Shown here: piece by piece, positions 52,901 to 61,047 of the stretch
Layout: every line of letters starts with the position of its first letter
How positions within the stretch are numbered: position 1 is the first letter of the stretch
DNA from: Campylobacter showae
GTDB lineage: Bacteria; Campylobacterota; Campylobacteria; Campylobacterales; Campylobacteraceae
Assembly: GCF_900573985.1 (NCBI RefSeq)
Contig: NZ_UWOK01000001.1
Location: 1,550,001-1,614,000, forward strand
Length of the DNA stretch: 64,000 nucleotides
Direction: 5' to 3'
Notes under the pieces: generated by a model
Told to the model about the DNA's origin: nothing
Database searches by the model: none
Seen by the model: the letters and a program-made list of their open reading frames with translations, nothing else
Translations under genes and position numbers: made by a program

Positions 52901-55133
52901 AGCGCCAAAAGTCGTCAAGTCAAACTCCAAATTTAAAACTACCGTAAAAACTGAGCCAAATGCGGAGGTTACGCTATTTGCAGTTGATGAAGGCGTGCTA
53001 CAAGTAACAAATCAAAAGCTAAAGAGCCCGCTTGACTTTTTTGACAAAATTTTAAACGACGGCGTGCTTGATTATGACATCTACGCAAATTTGAGCGGAT
53101 TTAAAAAAGACGGTAAAGTACTAAGCTTCGGCGGCGACGCGGCAGCTGCTCTCATGGAGATGAGAATGGCTAAATTTGCCAGCCCGGTCGATAAGAAAAA
53201 CGTCAAAACCTACATCAAAATGCAAACCGCAAAAGCGGGCGCGGACGGCGTAGCGAACTTTGACGTAGAGGTACCTAGCGACTTTAACTCAGAGATAAAT
53301 TTGGCAGTACTTAGCGTCATCGGCGATAAGCTTGGCTTTAGCGTAAATGCCGTCAAGGTAAAAGACGACATCATCCTAAAACCGACGCAAACGGCGTATT
53401 TGATCCAAGGCGATCAGGTAAACTACACGCTAAGAGTGATCAACACCACTAAAGAGCCAAAAACCGTTGCTCTAAGCATAGATACAAACCTAAACGCACA
53501 GCTAGCAGTTGACAGCATCGAGCTAAAACCTAACGAAAATGCGAAATTAAATTTCGTCATCGATGCTAACGCTACGGGTAAATCCTATATAAATTTCACC
53601 GCAAACGACGGTAAAAACGGCTATACATACTCGCAAAAGCTTGACGTCATCCACGCCTATCCGCTTAGCACCTACGCTAAAAATTTCCAGGCTACCGTGG
53701 AGAAAACATTTAAGCTTGACGAGGAGTTTAAACGCATCAGGATCGACGCATCAAGCTCTATCAAAGGCGTACTAAGCGCAAATAGTGACAAACTCGTAAA
53801 CTACCCTTACGGATGCTCCGAGCAACGCTCAAGTAAGCTTTTTGAGCTAAATTTCCTAGTGCTTGGCGGAGACGATTCTAAAGAAGCCAAGGCAAAAGAA
53901 GCCGATAGAAAAAGATTCGTCGAAGCAGGCTTGCAAGACGTAATCAACATGCAAAAAACAGACGGTAGTATCGGCTACTGGCATCAGTTAGGCTACACGA
54001 ACAACTTTGCTTCGATCTACGCTATCGATATGCTATTTACACTTGAAAAATCAGGCTTTGCGCTAGATAGCCACGTAAAAAGTAAAGCGATCGACTGGCT
54101 AAAAGCGTTTGGCAGCAACGATAACTTACAAGCCCTTTACGCAGCCTACGTCCTAAGCACGCAAAAGAAACTCGATAGATCAAAGCTAAACACTCTATAC
54201 GATCAAAAGAGATACCAAAATAGCGCACTTGACGGATACTTGATGGCAGCGATCCTCAAAAACGAGGGACTAAATAAAGAGAGCGAAAAAGTGCTAAAAG
54301 GACTAAATAAATCGACCTTTGACCGCGAAAAAGAGCTAGCAGATAACTTTGGCTCAGAGATCAGAAACAAGGCCTTTATGTTACTTTTGCACGCCAATCA
54401 CTTTGAAAAAAACGCATTTAGCGACGAGCTAGCAGACTACCTGATCGCTCGCATAGATAAGCTGCATTCGACACAGGAGCGCGCATTTACGCTAAGAGCG
54501 CTAAGAGCATATATCAAAGACGTCTCAAGCGAGAACAAATTTAAGCTAATCGCCGACGGACACGATCTAAATTTCGACGGTCGCGGAGCTATCAACATCG
54601 CTCCTAAAAAGCCTGAGATTACTATCGTACCTGAAAACGGCGCAGCCGTGTATCTAGGCGTTAGCGCGTCAGGCTACAAAAAGCTAGACGTAAATCACAA
54701 ATTTGACAAGAAAGGGCTTGATATCTATAGAACCTTCGTCGGCAAAGACGGCAAAGAGATCGATATCAACGCACTAAAGGTAAACGATATCATCTACTCT
54801 AAGCTATCGCTAAAAACGAATGAGTTTATCAGAAACGGCGTGATAAACGAAACGATCAGCCCTTGCCTTGAGGTAGTAAACGAAAATATCGTACCAAACG
54901 TAAGAACTGAAGCTACGAAAAACTCTTTAACTCTCGAGCATCAAAACATCGAGGACGACAGAGTTTTGAGCTTTTATAGTTTGAGTGCCAGCAAGGATGC
55001 GCACGTGCTTTATACGCCTCTTCGAGTCGTTATGAGCGGCAAGTGCATGCTACCTGCGGTCATCACGGAAAACATGTACGACGAGAGTATGAGCGACTAC
55101 GATCTAGCTCAGCACGAATTTATCGTCAAATGA
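49968..55133 (+). CDS. Thioester-containing alpha-2-macroglobulin family protein
   Basis: Periplasmic bacterial A2M of 1721 aa, thought to trap intruding proteases, with pbpC repairing the wall. The signal peptide is short (about residues 1-21, cleavage near NLSA) and lacks a proper lipobox, unlike E. coli YfhM. MG-type beta domains fill residues about 100-1150. The thioester motif GCSEQ has Cys1283 and Gln1286, followed by an alpha/alpha toroid (GSIGYWHQLGYTNNFASIYA). An AGGAGG precedes the ATG, which overlaps the pbpC stop. Confidence 0.93.
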   Translation: MRFRLIGLSLSCILAANLSAFTLDGSSKALDDGSVSIGVKYAQNEQSLIGKVTHKKIIECAPEITGAFEYGSSQIFFYPKKPLAKGISYSCKKGDSKVKFYGGDFVLSNMIEYSGDTFLAVFNDNVSEDEFAANFKIYDKQNLAKQNIKYKIVAKTPKSFQIKLLESGDNLVFAISKNLKNASGVNLADDFEVVQKVSNPDENFVDKPKAKTMFLNEVEGISLDNGKLAARLYLKDWIDSDNIKKFIKVDGVNSFEVGEMEYTSHQDPDGEYYYYYIDITSKDFKPQTTYKVTFYKGFGDDYSMLRENSSFNVAFGDLKPFLEFTDSGTYMSNLGEIGIKSVNTNTAKVVVEKLKEQNLRYFLNFTETPLDNYAEEVASKNYEIGGAQNEMQKSKIKLDFAEGGDGVYLVTVYYDKDKSVQKAVYLTDIGLSMKVSKDEVFLFANRLSKNEVVANADVKIYSTKNNLIASGITNDEGVFKFNKKDIGKDVSSAVLTLGKEQSFIALSQNKRLNEESNLDAKDRSETYSAYLHFASNIIRPQENIKGEIIIKNALFKSLSNMPVKLKIRDPQNKVILNKGVNTTELGVINFDEPVNSGLTGTFKFEVIFANKIIDSYDFSVESFTPQRIKNEVKLDKQIYALDDLIDVKLQSNYLFGGAAANLEGDVALNLYQQDYKNDKFKEYKFSNGEYAANGLDQFTKPVTLDNEGKGATAFKLQNKGKIASILKGTAVFTINDDGKNVSASNDFSVYPFDVMVGVRANDTYIDANSKLTLNFVSVDPLKDEELKDRQKAVEIKKAIWEYNYDKEGYLKWNKRYEKVFSDTLSGNEFVYDFSQSGDFIVVVSDILSGHSANLDIYVSGWDYGGTLQPTKELAKAKIKLNQKVYKKGDSLNVDVSSVLKSGIGIITVESENVKKYKVVNIQNNVANAKFDLDFDFEGLYVTASIMRVADNDVLPFRTYDKVYAKADKSYRATNVSIEAPKVVKSNSKFKTTVKTEPNAEVTLFAVDEGVLQVTNQKLKSPLDFFDKILNDGVLDYDIYANLSGFKKDGKVLSFGGDAAAALMEMRMAKFASPVDKKNVKTYIKMQTAKAGADGVANFDVEVPSDFNSEINLAVLSVIGDKLGFSVNAVKVKDDIILKPTQTAYLIQGDQVNYTLRVINTTKEPKTVALSIDTNLNAQLAVDSIELKPNENAKLNFVIDANATGKSYINFTANDGKNGYTYSQKLDVIHAYPLSTYAKNFQATVEKTFKLDEEFKRIRIDASSSIKGVLSANSDKLVNYPYGCSEQRSSKLFELNFLVLGGDDSKEAKAKEADRKRFVEAGLQDVINMQKTDGSIGYWHQLGYTNNFASIYAIDMLFTLEKSGFALDSHVKSKAIDWLKAFGSNDNLQALYAAYVLSTQKKLDRSKLNTLYDQKRYQNSALDGYLMAAILKNEGLNKESEKVLKGLNKSTFDREKELADNFGSEIRNKAFMLLLHANHFEKNAFSDELADYLIARIDKLHSTQERAFTLRALRAYIKDVSSENKFKLIADGHDLNFDGRGAINIAPKKPEITIVPENGAAVYLGVSASGYKKLDVNHKFDKKGLDIYRTFVGKDGKEIDINALKVNDIIYSKLSLKTNEFIRNGVINETISPCLEVVNENIVPNVRTEATKNSLTLEHQNIEDDRVLSFYSLSASKDAHVLYTPLRVVMSGKCMLPAVITENMYDESMSDYDLAQHEFIVK

Positions 55134-55139
55134 TCCTTT

Positions 55140-55170
55140 GCGAAGCGGTTTTTTAGCCGCTTCGCTTTCT
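55140..55170 (+). terminator. Rho-independent terminator after the A2M gene
   Basis: A 9-bp stem, GCGAAGCGG at 55140-55148 with CCGCTTCGC at 55157-55165, has an 8-base loop and is followed by TTTCTTT. It starts seven bases after the stop codon. The stem core is the same sequence as the flavodoxin terminator. Confidence 0.88.
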
Positions 55171-55223
55171 TTGCCTATTCTTAAAAACAACCTATTTTAA
55201 ACATACTATTAGCAAATTTGTAG

Positions 55224-55229
55224 TAAAAT
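55224..55229 (+). promoter_or_regulatory. Putative -10 box of valS
   Basis: TAAAAT lies 34 bp upstream of the valS ATG in a TAGTAAAATCC context. It resembles the TAAAAT words before other genes in the window. Confidence 0.35.
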
Positions 55230-55263
55230 CCGACATTTTTTAAACAATTATTAAGGATAAAAT

Positions 55264-57885
55264 ATGGCGGAATTTTACGACGCAAAAGAAGTAGAAGATA
55301 AATTTTATAAAATTTGGGAAGAACGCGGATATTTCGAGATAGACGCAAACAAAAACATCCGCAAAGACGGACGTAAATTTTGCATCATGATGCCGCCTCC
55401 AAACGTAACTGGCTCGCTTCACATCGGGCACGCGCTAACCTTTACCCTGCAAGACATAATGACGCGCTACAAAAGAATGGACGGCCACAAAACGCTGTGG
55501 CAGCCGGGCCTTGATCACGCCGGTATCGCCACGCAAAACGTCGTTGAAAAGCAGCTCCTAGCCCAAGGCATCAAAAAAGAGGAGCTCGGACGCGAAAAAT
55601 TCGTAGAAAAAGTCTGGGAGTGGAAAGAAAAAAGCGGCGGTATGATCGTTCACCAGATGCGTAAACTAGGCGTTTCTCCTGCATGGTCGCGCCAAAGATT
55701 TACGATGGATGAGGGACTAAGAATAGCGGTCAAAAAGGCATTCGTAAATCTCTACGAAAAAGGCTTAATTGTGCGCGAAAACTACATGATAAACTGGTGT
55801 ACGCACGATGGTGCTCTTTCTGACATCGAGGTCGAGCATAAAGAAAACAAAGGCAAGCTTTATCATTTGAGATACTACCTTGCGGGAGAACAAGATAAAT
55901 TTATCGTTGTGGCAACGACAAGGCCGGAGACCTACTTCGGCGATACCGCGGTAATGGTAAACCCAAGCGACGAACGTTATAAAAATTTGATCGGTAAAAA
56001 AGTCATCCTGCCGATAATCGGTCGCGAGATAAAGATCATCGCCGACGAGCACGTCGATATGGAGTTTGGAACAGGTCTTGTTAAAGTCACTCCCGCGCAC
56101 GACACTAACGACTACGAAGTCGGCAAAAGGCATGATCTAGAGTTTATCACCGTTTTTGACGAAAAAGGCATCCTAAACGAGCAGTGCGCGCAGTTTAAGG
56201 GACTTGAGCGACTAGAGGCCAGAGACGTAATCGTAGCAGAACTAGAAAAGCTAGGAAACGTCGAAAAGATCGAAGACTACGAAAATCAAGTCGGCTACTG
56301 CTACCGCTGCAAAAACGTCGTCGAGCCATACATCTCAAAGCAGTGGTTCGTCAAAAAACAGATCGCAGACGACGCGATCGCAAAGGTCGGCGAAGGATTA
56401 GCCAAATTTTACCCGGCTCACTGGATAAACAGCTTTAACGCCTGGATGCGCGAGCTTCGCGACTGGTGTATCTCGCGCCAGCTATGGTGGGGGCATCAGA
56501 TCCCGGTATTTTACTGTGACGCGTGCGGACACGAGTGGGCAGACGAAGGCGATCCGACGCAGTGTCCAAAATGCAAAAGCGCAAATTTCCATCAAGACCC
56601 AGACGTCCTAGATACCTGGTTTAGCTCGGGGCTTTGGCCGTTTAGCACGCTTGGCTGGGGCAACGGCGAGGAGCTAAAAAACGAGAAATGGTTTGACGGC
56701 GATTTGGCCGAATTTTACCCAAACAACCTGCTAATTACCGGATTTGATATTTTGTTTTTCTGGGTGGCTAGGATGATGTTTCAGGGCGAAAACGCGCTAG
56801 GCAAGCTGCCGTTTGACGATATTTATCTGCACGCTCTGGTTAAAGACGAGCAAGGCAGAAAAATGAGCAAGAGTCTAGGCAACGTCATCGATCCGCTCGT
56901 TAGCATCGATGAATACAGCGCCGACGTCCTACGCTTTACGCTTGCGCTGCTAGCCGTACAGGGACGCGACATCAAGCTAAGCGACGAAAAGATGAAGCTC
57001 GTGCGAAATTTTACGAACAAGCTTTACAACGCGAGCAAATATCTGCTGCTAAACGAGTCTAAATTTGCAAATTTAAGCGACGCCAAAATCGAAACGAAGC
57101 TTGGCAAATACATGCTAAGCCGCTTTAACAAGTGCGTGCGCGAGGTGCGAGAAAACATAGACGCCTACCGCTTTAATGACGCGGCAAACGCGATTTATAA
57201 ATTTTTATGGGACGAGTTTTGCGACTGGGGCATCGAGCTTAGCAAAGCCGATAAGGGCAGCGTAAAAGAGCTTGGAGCGATATTTAAAGAGGCTATGAGG
57301 CTACTTAGCCCGTTTATGCCGTTCATCTCCGAGTACCTTTTCCACGAACTTAGCGGCTCAAATTTAGAAAACGCAAGCTCAATCATGATAGAGGCGTATC
57401 CGCAGGCTAAAGAGCGCGATTTACAGATAGAAAAGACCTTTGAGCTAGTGATCGAGGCGATAGTAGCTATCCGCCGCGCAAAGGCGACCATCGAGCAAGG
57501 CAACTCAAAAATCCCAAAAGCTTTCATCAAGCTAAACGGAAACGAAAATTTGACCGAGGCGACAAACTACATCTCGCTGCTAGCTAAGTGCGAACAGATC
57601 GAGTTTTGCGACGATAAAATCGAAAACGCCGCGCGCGACGTGAGCGAAAATTTAGAGGCGTTCGTGCCGCTTGAAGGCGTGGATATGAGCGCGGTGATCA
57701 TGCGACTGCGGTCGCAAAAAACTAAACTAGAAAAAGAGATAGCAAAGCTCTCAAGTATGCTAAATAACGAGAAATTCGTAGCCTCCGCTCCGCAAGCCGT
57801 AGTCGAAGCCAACCGTGAAGGACTGCAAAGCGCGCAGGAGAAATTCGCCAAGGTATGCGACGAACTAAAGGTATTCGGCGAGTGA
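55264..57885 (+). CDS. valS: Valyl-tRNA synthetase
   Basis: Class I synthetase charging tRNA-Val, 873 aa, full length. The HIGH signature is in PPNVTGSLHIGHALTF. The editing domain contains ATTRPETYFGDTAV. A zinc-finger-like insertion has CDACGHEW and CPKCKSANF. The KMSKS motif is in [14 protein letters not shown]. The C-terminal ~70 residues form the tRNA-binding coiled coil (LRSQKTKLEKEIAKLSSML). AAGGATAAAAT precedes the ATG. It is next to metN, as in C. jejuni. Confidence 0.97.
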   Translation: MAEFYDAKEVEDKFYKIWEERGYFEIDANKNIRKDGRKFCIMMPPPNVTGSLHIGHALTFTLQDIMTRYKRMDGHKTLWQPGLDHAGIATQNVVEKQLLAQGIKKEELGREKFVEKVWEWKEKSGGMIVHQMRKLGVSPAWSRQRFTMDEGLRIAVKKAFVNLYEKGLIVRENYMINWCTHDGALSDIEVEHKENKGKLYHLRYYLAGEQDKFIVVATTRPETYFGDTAVMVNPSDERYKNLIGKKVILPIIGREIKIIADEHVDMEFGTGLVKVTPAHDTNDYEVGKRHDLEFITVFDEKGILNEQCAQFKGLERLEARDVIVAELEKLGNVEKIEDYENQVGYCYRCKNVVEPYISKQWFVKKQIADDAIAKVGEGLAKFYPAHWINSFNAWMRELRDWCISRQLWWGHQIPVFYCDACGHEWADEGDPTQCPKCKSANFHQDPDVLDTWFSSGLWPFSTLGWGNGEELKNEKWFDGDLAEFYPNNLLITGFDILFFWVARMMFQGENALGKLPFDDIYLHALVKDEQGRKMSKSLGNVIDPLVSIDEYSADVLRFTLALLAVQGRDIKLSDEKMKLVRNFTNKLYNASKYLLLNESKFANLSDAKIETKLGKYMLSRFNKCVREVRENIDAYRFNDAANAIYKFLWDEFCDWGIELSKADKGSVKELGAIFKEAMRLLSPFMPFISEYLFHELSGSNLENASSIMIEAYPQAKERDLQIEKTFELVIEAIVAIRRAKATIEQGNSKIPKAFIKLNGNENLTEATNYISLLAKCEQIEFCDDKIENAARDVSENLEAFVPLEGVDMSAVIMRLRSQKTKLEKEIAKLSSMLNNEKFVASAPQAVVEANREGLQSAQEKFAKVCDELKVFGE

Positions 57886-57887
57886 GT

Positions 57888-57926
57888 TGCTCGCTAAATT
57901 TTTAAATTTTAAATAAAGGAGAAAAA
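57888..57926. repeat. Spacer copy 1: TGCTCGCTAAATTTT...AAAGGA
   Basis: The spacer before the 47-aa gene begins TGCTCGCTAAATTTT, continues with AAATTTTAAA and ends in AAAGGAGAAAAA before ATG. A closely similar spacer at 58095-58129 precedes ddh. The 47-aa gene therefore sits between near-duplicate leaders. Confidence 0.6.
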
Positions 57927-58070
57927 ATGAAAGGCAGCATCGGTGGATTTACTTTAGGCACAGTCATAGCCGTCGCACTATCATGGGGAGCCAACAAAAG
58001 CATATTGTGGGCGATAATTCACGGATTTTTAAGTTGGATATACGTGATTTATTATTTGCTGATGAAGTGA
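57927..58070 (+). CDS. 47-aa small membrane protein
   Basis: An ORF too short for usual gene calling. It starts at an ATG with AAAGGAG seven bases upstream and encodes 47 residues. MKGSIGGFTLGTVIAVALSW begins the first hydrophobic helix (residues about 5-20), and KSILWAIIHGFLSWIYVIYY forms the second (24-43). The conserved-looking WGANKSILWAIIHG turn suggests a real small membrane-protein family of unknown function. A 9-bp hairpin (58058-58066 with 58074-58082) spans the stop codon. Confidence 0.75.
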   Translation: MKGSIGGFTLGTVIAVALSWGANKSILWAIIHGFLSWIYVIYYLLMK

Positions 58071-58094
58071 AATTTCATCAGCAGCGAGCCGTTT

Positions 58095-58129
58095 TGCTCG
58101 CTAAATTTTAAAATTTAAAGGATAAAAAA
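58095..58129. repeat. Spacer copy 2: TGCTCGCTAAATTTT...AAAGGA
   Basis: Near-duplicate of the spacer at 57888-57926, ending in AAAGGATAAAAAA before the ddh ATG. It is preceded by AGCGAG, which can pair with its CTCGCT as a small hairpin. Confidence 0.6.
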
Positions 58130-59116
58130 ATGAGCAAAAAAATAAAAATAGCGGTTTTAGGATATGGAAATTTAGGTCGCGGCGTAGAGCTTGCCGCTAG
58201 AAATAGCAAGGATTTAGAATTAACAGCAGTTTTTAGCCGCAGAAATCCAAGCGAAGTAAAAACATGCGGTGCGCCGGTGTTTAGCGCGGATGAAATTTTA
58301 TCGCACAAGGGTAAATTTGATGTTTTAGTTCTTTGCGGCGGTAGCGCGACGGATCTACCGACTCAGACGCCAGAATTTGCGCTAAATTTCAATGTCGTAG
58401 ATAGCTTCGATACGCACGCAAAAATCCCTGAGCACTTCGCTGCCGTAGACGCCGCAGCCAAAGCGGGCGGAAATGTAGGCATCATCGCCGTAGGCTGGGA
58501 TCCGGGGCTGTTTTCGCTAAATAGACTATTTGGCGAGAGCGTGCTGGAAAACGGCAGCAGTTATACGTTTTGGGGTAAAGGCGTGAGCCAAGGCCACTCC
58601 GACGCTATCCGCAGAATCGAGGGCGTCGTGGATGCGCGCCAATACACCGTGCCGATAGAAAGCGCCTTGGAACGAGTTCGCGCTGGCGAAAACCCGAAAC
58701 TTAGCACGCGCGAAAAGCACCTGCGCGAGTGCTACGTCGTAGCCGAGGACGGCGCCGATAAAGCGCGCATAGAAAAAGAGATAAAAACGATGCCAAACTA
58801 CTTCGCCGACTACGACACGAGCGTGCATTTTATCGATCTTGCGACGCTTAAAAAAGAGCACGGCGGCATCCCTCACGGAGGATTCGTCCTGCGAAGCGGA
58901 GCGACTGGCGAGCGCGGAGAAAATAAACACTTGATCGAGTTTTTGCTAAAGCTTGATTCAAATCCCGAATTTACCGCAAGCGTGCTCGTAGCCTACGCGC
59001 GCGCGGCGTATCGTTTGGCGCAAAAGGGCGAGTGCGGCGCGCTTAGCGTATTTGACATCGCTCCGGCTCTTCTTTCGCCAAAGAGCGCAGACGAGCTAAG
59101 GCGCGAAATTTTATAA
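58130..59116 (+). CDS. ddh: meso-Diaminopimelate D-dehydrogenase
   Basis: NADPH-dependent enzyme making meso-diaminopimelate directly from tetrahydrodipicolinate, bypassing the acylated steps, 328 aa. The dinucleotide loop is AVLGYGNLGRGVELAARNS. Substrate-site regions are VGWDPGLFSLNRLFGE, GKGVSQGHSDAIRRI and GGIPHGGFVLRSG, all characteristic of Ddh. It supplies the wall and lysine pathway begun by DapA. It stands between valS and the methionine transporter, and AAAGGA precedes the start. Confidence 0.93.
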   Translation: MSKKIKIAVLGYGNLGRGVELAARNSKDLELTAVFSRRNPSEVKTCGAPVFSADEILSHKGKFDVLVLCGGSATDLPTQTPEFALNFNVVDSFDTHAKIPEHFAAVDAAAKAGGNVGIIAVGWDPGLFSLNRLFGESVLENGSSYTFWGKGVSQGHSDAIRRIEGVVDARQYTVPIESALERVRAGENPKLSTREKHLRECYVVAEDGADKARIEKEIKTMPNYFADYDTSVHFIDLATLKKEHGGIPHGGFVLRSGATGERGENKHLIEFLLKLDSNPEFTASVLVAYARAAYRLAQKGECGALSVFDIAPALLSPKSADELRREIL

Positions 59117-59159
59117 ATTTTAGTAGCGCTTCGGCGGAATTATGAATGAGGAAATTTGA

Positions 59160-60116
59160 GTGATAAAAATAGAAAATTTAAAGAAATTTTACGGAGCGAC
59201 GCAGATCATAGACGGCGTCAGCCTAACCGTAAAAAAAGGCGAAATTTTCGCCATCGTAGGCCACAGCGGCGCGGGTAAATCTACCCTGCTTCGCTGCATA
59301 AACGGCCTAGAGGACTATCAAGGCGGCAGCCTAAAGGTATTTGACAAAGAAATCTCGGCGCTAAAAGACAGAGAGCTAAGAGAACTTAGGCGAGATGTGG
59401 GGATGATATTTCAGCACTTCGCGCTGATGGCGAGGAAAACGGCGTTTGAAAACATCGCTACTCCGCTTAAATTTTGGAGTTACTCAGACGGCGATATCAA
59501 AAAAAGAGTGAGCGAGCTGCTAGAGCTAGTCGGCCTTGCAAACAAAGCCACAAGCTACCCCGGCGAGCTAAGCGGCGGACAAAAGCAGCGCGTCGCCATC
59601 GCCCGCGCCCTTGCGCTAAGTCCAAAAATTTTACTCTCCGACGAGGCTACCTCGGCGCTTGATCCAAATACGACGAATTCGATACTCGAGCTTTTAAAAC
59701 AGATCAATCAAACGCTAAATATCAGCGTCGTTTTAGTTACGCACGAGATGGAGGTCGTAAAAAGCATCGCGCGCCGCGCAGTGCTGCTAGAAAGCGGCAA
59801 GATAATCGGCAGTGGCACGATCGAGGAGCTATTTTTAAAGCCAGATGAAAAGATGAAGGAATTCCTCGGCGAGGATGAAATTTTGCCGAGCGAGGGCGTA
59901 AATATCAGGCTATTTTTCCCAAAAGAAGTCGCACAAAACAGCGTCATCACGCATATGGCGCGCACGCTAAATATCGACTTTAACATCGTCTGGGGCAAGC
60001 TTGAAAAGCTAAACGAAAACGTGCTTGGCTCACTCGTTATAAACGTCGATCCTAAAGACGAAGCGCGCGTGACCGAGTACATCAAGCAAAGCGGCGTATT
60101 ATGGGAGGTGGCGTGA
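59160..60116 (+). CDS. metN: Methionine ABC transporter ATP-binding protein
   Basis: ATPase of the MetNIQ importer, 318 aa. Walker A is [10 protein letters not shown], the signature is LSGGQKQR and Walker B is [12 protein letters not shown]. The C-terminal NIL domain (residues about 235-315, starting near [20 protein letters not shown]) senses methionine to inhibit transport. The start is GTG. The stop overlaps the metI ATG by one base. It lies 43 bp after ddh. Confidence 0.95.
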   Translation: MIKIENLKKFYGATQIIDGVSLTVKKGEIFAIVGHSGAGKSTLLRCINGLEDYQGGSLKVFDKEISALKDRELRELRRDVGMIFQHFALMARKTAFENIATPLKFWSYSDGDIKKRVSELLELVGLANKATSYPGELSGGQKQRVAIARALALSPKILLSDEATSALDPNTTNSILELLKQINQTLNISVVLVTHEMEVVKSIARRAVLLESGKIIGSGTIEELFLKPDEKMKEFLGEDEILPSEGVNIRLFFPKEVAQNSVITHMARTLNIDFNIVWGKLEKLNENVLGSLVINVDPKDEARVTEYIKQSGVLWEVA

Positions 60117-60790
60117 TGTTTGGCATAGATTTTTCTAAATTTCCCGACGTTTTCGAGCGCATTTTGCTCCCGGCTATCGGCGAGACGCTCTATATGAGCG
60201 TAGTTTCTACGCTTTTAGCGTTTCTCATAGGCCTGGTGCCCGCTATCTTGCTCGTTCTTTCGGCGCAAGACGGCCTAAAGCCAAACAAACCGCTATTTAT
60301 CGCGCTTGATATCACGGTAAATACGCTAAGAAGCTTTCCTTTTATTATCCTCATCATCGTGCTTTTCCCGCTCACGCGCCTGATCGTAGGCACCAGTATC
60401 GGCACTAGCGCGGCTATCGTTCCGCTTACTATCGGCGCAGCACCGTTTATCGCTAGGCTGATCGAGAGCGCGCTAAAAGAGGTCGATAAAGGCATCATCG
60501 AGGCTGCCAGAAGCTTTGGTAGCTCAAATTTTCAGATTATTTTTAAGGTGATGTTCGTAGAGGCGCTGCCCGGCATCGTGGCTTCTATCACGCTCACGCT
60601 TATCGTTATCATCGGCTTTTCGGCGATGGCGGGGGCGGTCGGTGGCGGCGGACTGGGATCTGTTGCGATAAACTACGGCTATCAGAGATTTCGCCCGGAT
60701 ATCATGCTTTATACCGTCGTGATTTTAATCATAATGGTTCAAATTTTCCAATCATTAGGAAATTTTATTTATAAGATCACAAAGAAATGA
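60116..60790 (+). CDS. metI: Methionine ABC transporter permease
   Basis: Five-helix inner-membrane permease, 224 aa from the ATG at 60116, which has GGGAGG within metN just upstream. The coupling (EAA) loop is ESALKEVDKGIIEAARSFGS. FSAMAGAVGGGGLGSVAINYGYQRF is the family signature near the end. It pairs with MetN and with the three MetQ proteins encoded next. Confidence 0.95.
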   Translation: MFGIDFSKFPDVFERILLPAIGETLYMSVVSTLLAFLIGLVPAILLVLSAQDGLKPNKPLFIALDITVNTLRSFPFIILIIVLFPLTRLIVGTSIGTSAAIVPLTIGAAPFIARLIESALKEVDKGIIEAARSFGSSNFQIIFKVMFVEALPGIVASITLTLIVIIGFSAMAGAVGGGGLGSVAINYGYQRFRPDIMLYTVVILIIMVQIFQSLGNFIYKITKK

Positions 60791-60831
60791 TTTCTATGTC
60801 TGATTTTATTTTCTTTTAAACTTTTTTTGCA

Positions 60832-60837
60832 TAAAAT
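60832..60837 (+). promoter_or_regulatory. Putative -10 box of the metQ leader
   Basis: TAAAAT follows a T-tract (TTTTTTTGCATAAAATCC) 34 bp upstream of the leader-peptide ATG. T-rich sequence replacing a -35 box is usual in Campylobacter. It implies that metQ1 is transcribed separately from metNI. Confidence 0.45.
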
Positions 60838-60870
60838 CCCGAAATTAATTTTACAAAGAAAGGATAGAAA

Positions 60871-60930
60871 ATGAAATCAGATATGTGCGAAATGCGTCGC
60901 TTCACTGAACTTAAGTCGTCGAAAGACTAA
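60871..60930 (+). CDS. Putative 19-aa leader peptide with clustered Met/Cys codons
   Basis: The short ORF encodes MKSDMCEMRRFTELKSSKD and stops at TAA 60930. It has a good ribosome-binding site (AAAGGA, 60859-60864). Three of the first eight codons are Met and one is Cys. It lies between a promoter-like box and metQ1, and is followed within three bases by alternative RNA helices. I infer a regulatory leader whose translation reports methionine (or Met-tRNA) supply; the product itself need not have a function. Confidence 0.6.
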   Translation: MKSDMCEMRRFTELKSSKD

Positions 60931-60932
60931 CG

Positions 60933-61044
60933 CTAAGCGCAAAATTTCTTTTTAAGCGCTTAGTTTCGCTAAGCATTTAAAAAGAAATTTAAGCCTCCGC
61001 TCATATCCTTTTTTTAAATGCTAGCCAAATTTTAAAAAGGATAT
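60933..61044 (+). promoter_or_regulatory. Candidate translational attenuator in the metQ1 leader
   Basis: Segment 1 (60933-60940, CTAAGCGC) pairs fully with segment 2 (60956-60963, GCGCTTAG). Segment 2 can instead pair with segment 3 (60969-60974, CTAAGC), extended by a 14-bp helix between 60942-60955 and 60977-60990. Downstream, ATATCCTTTTT (61003-61013) pairs perfectly with AAAAAGGATAT (61034-61044), which contains the metQ1 Shine-Dalgarno sequence. The same anti-SD also matches the leader-peptide SD over eight bases (60859-60866). No T-tract terminator follows, so control would act on translation. Confidence 0.55.
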
Positions 61045-61047
61045 AAA

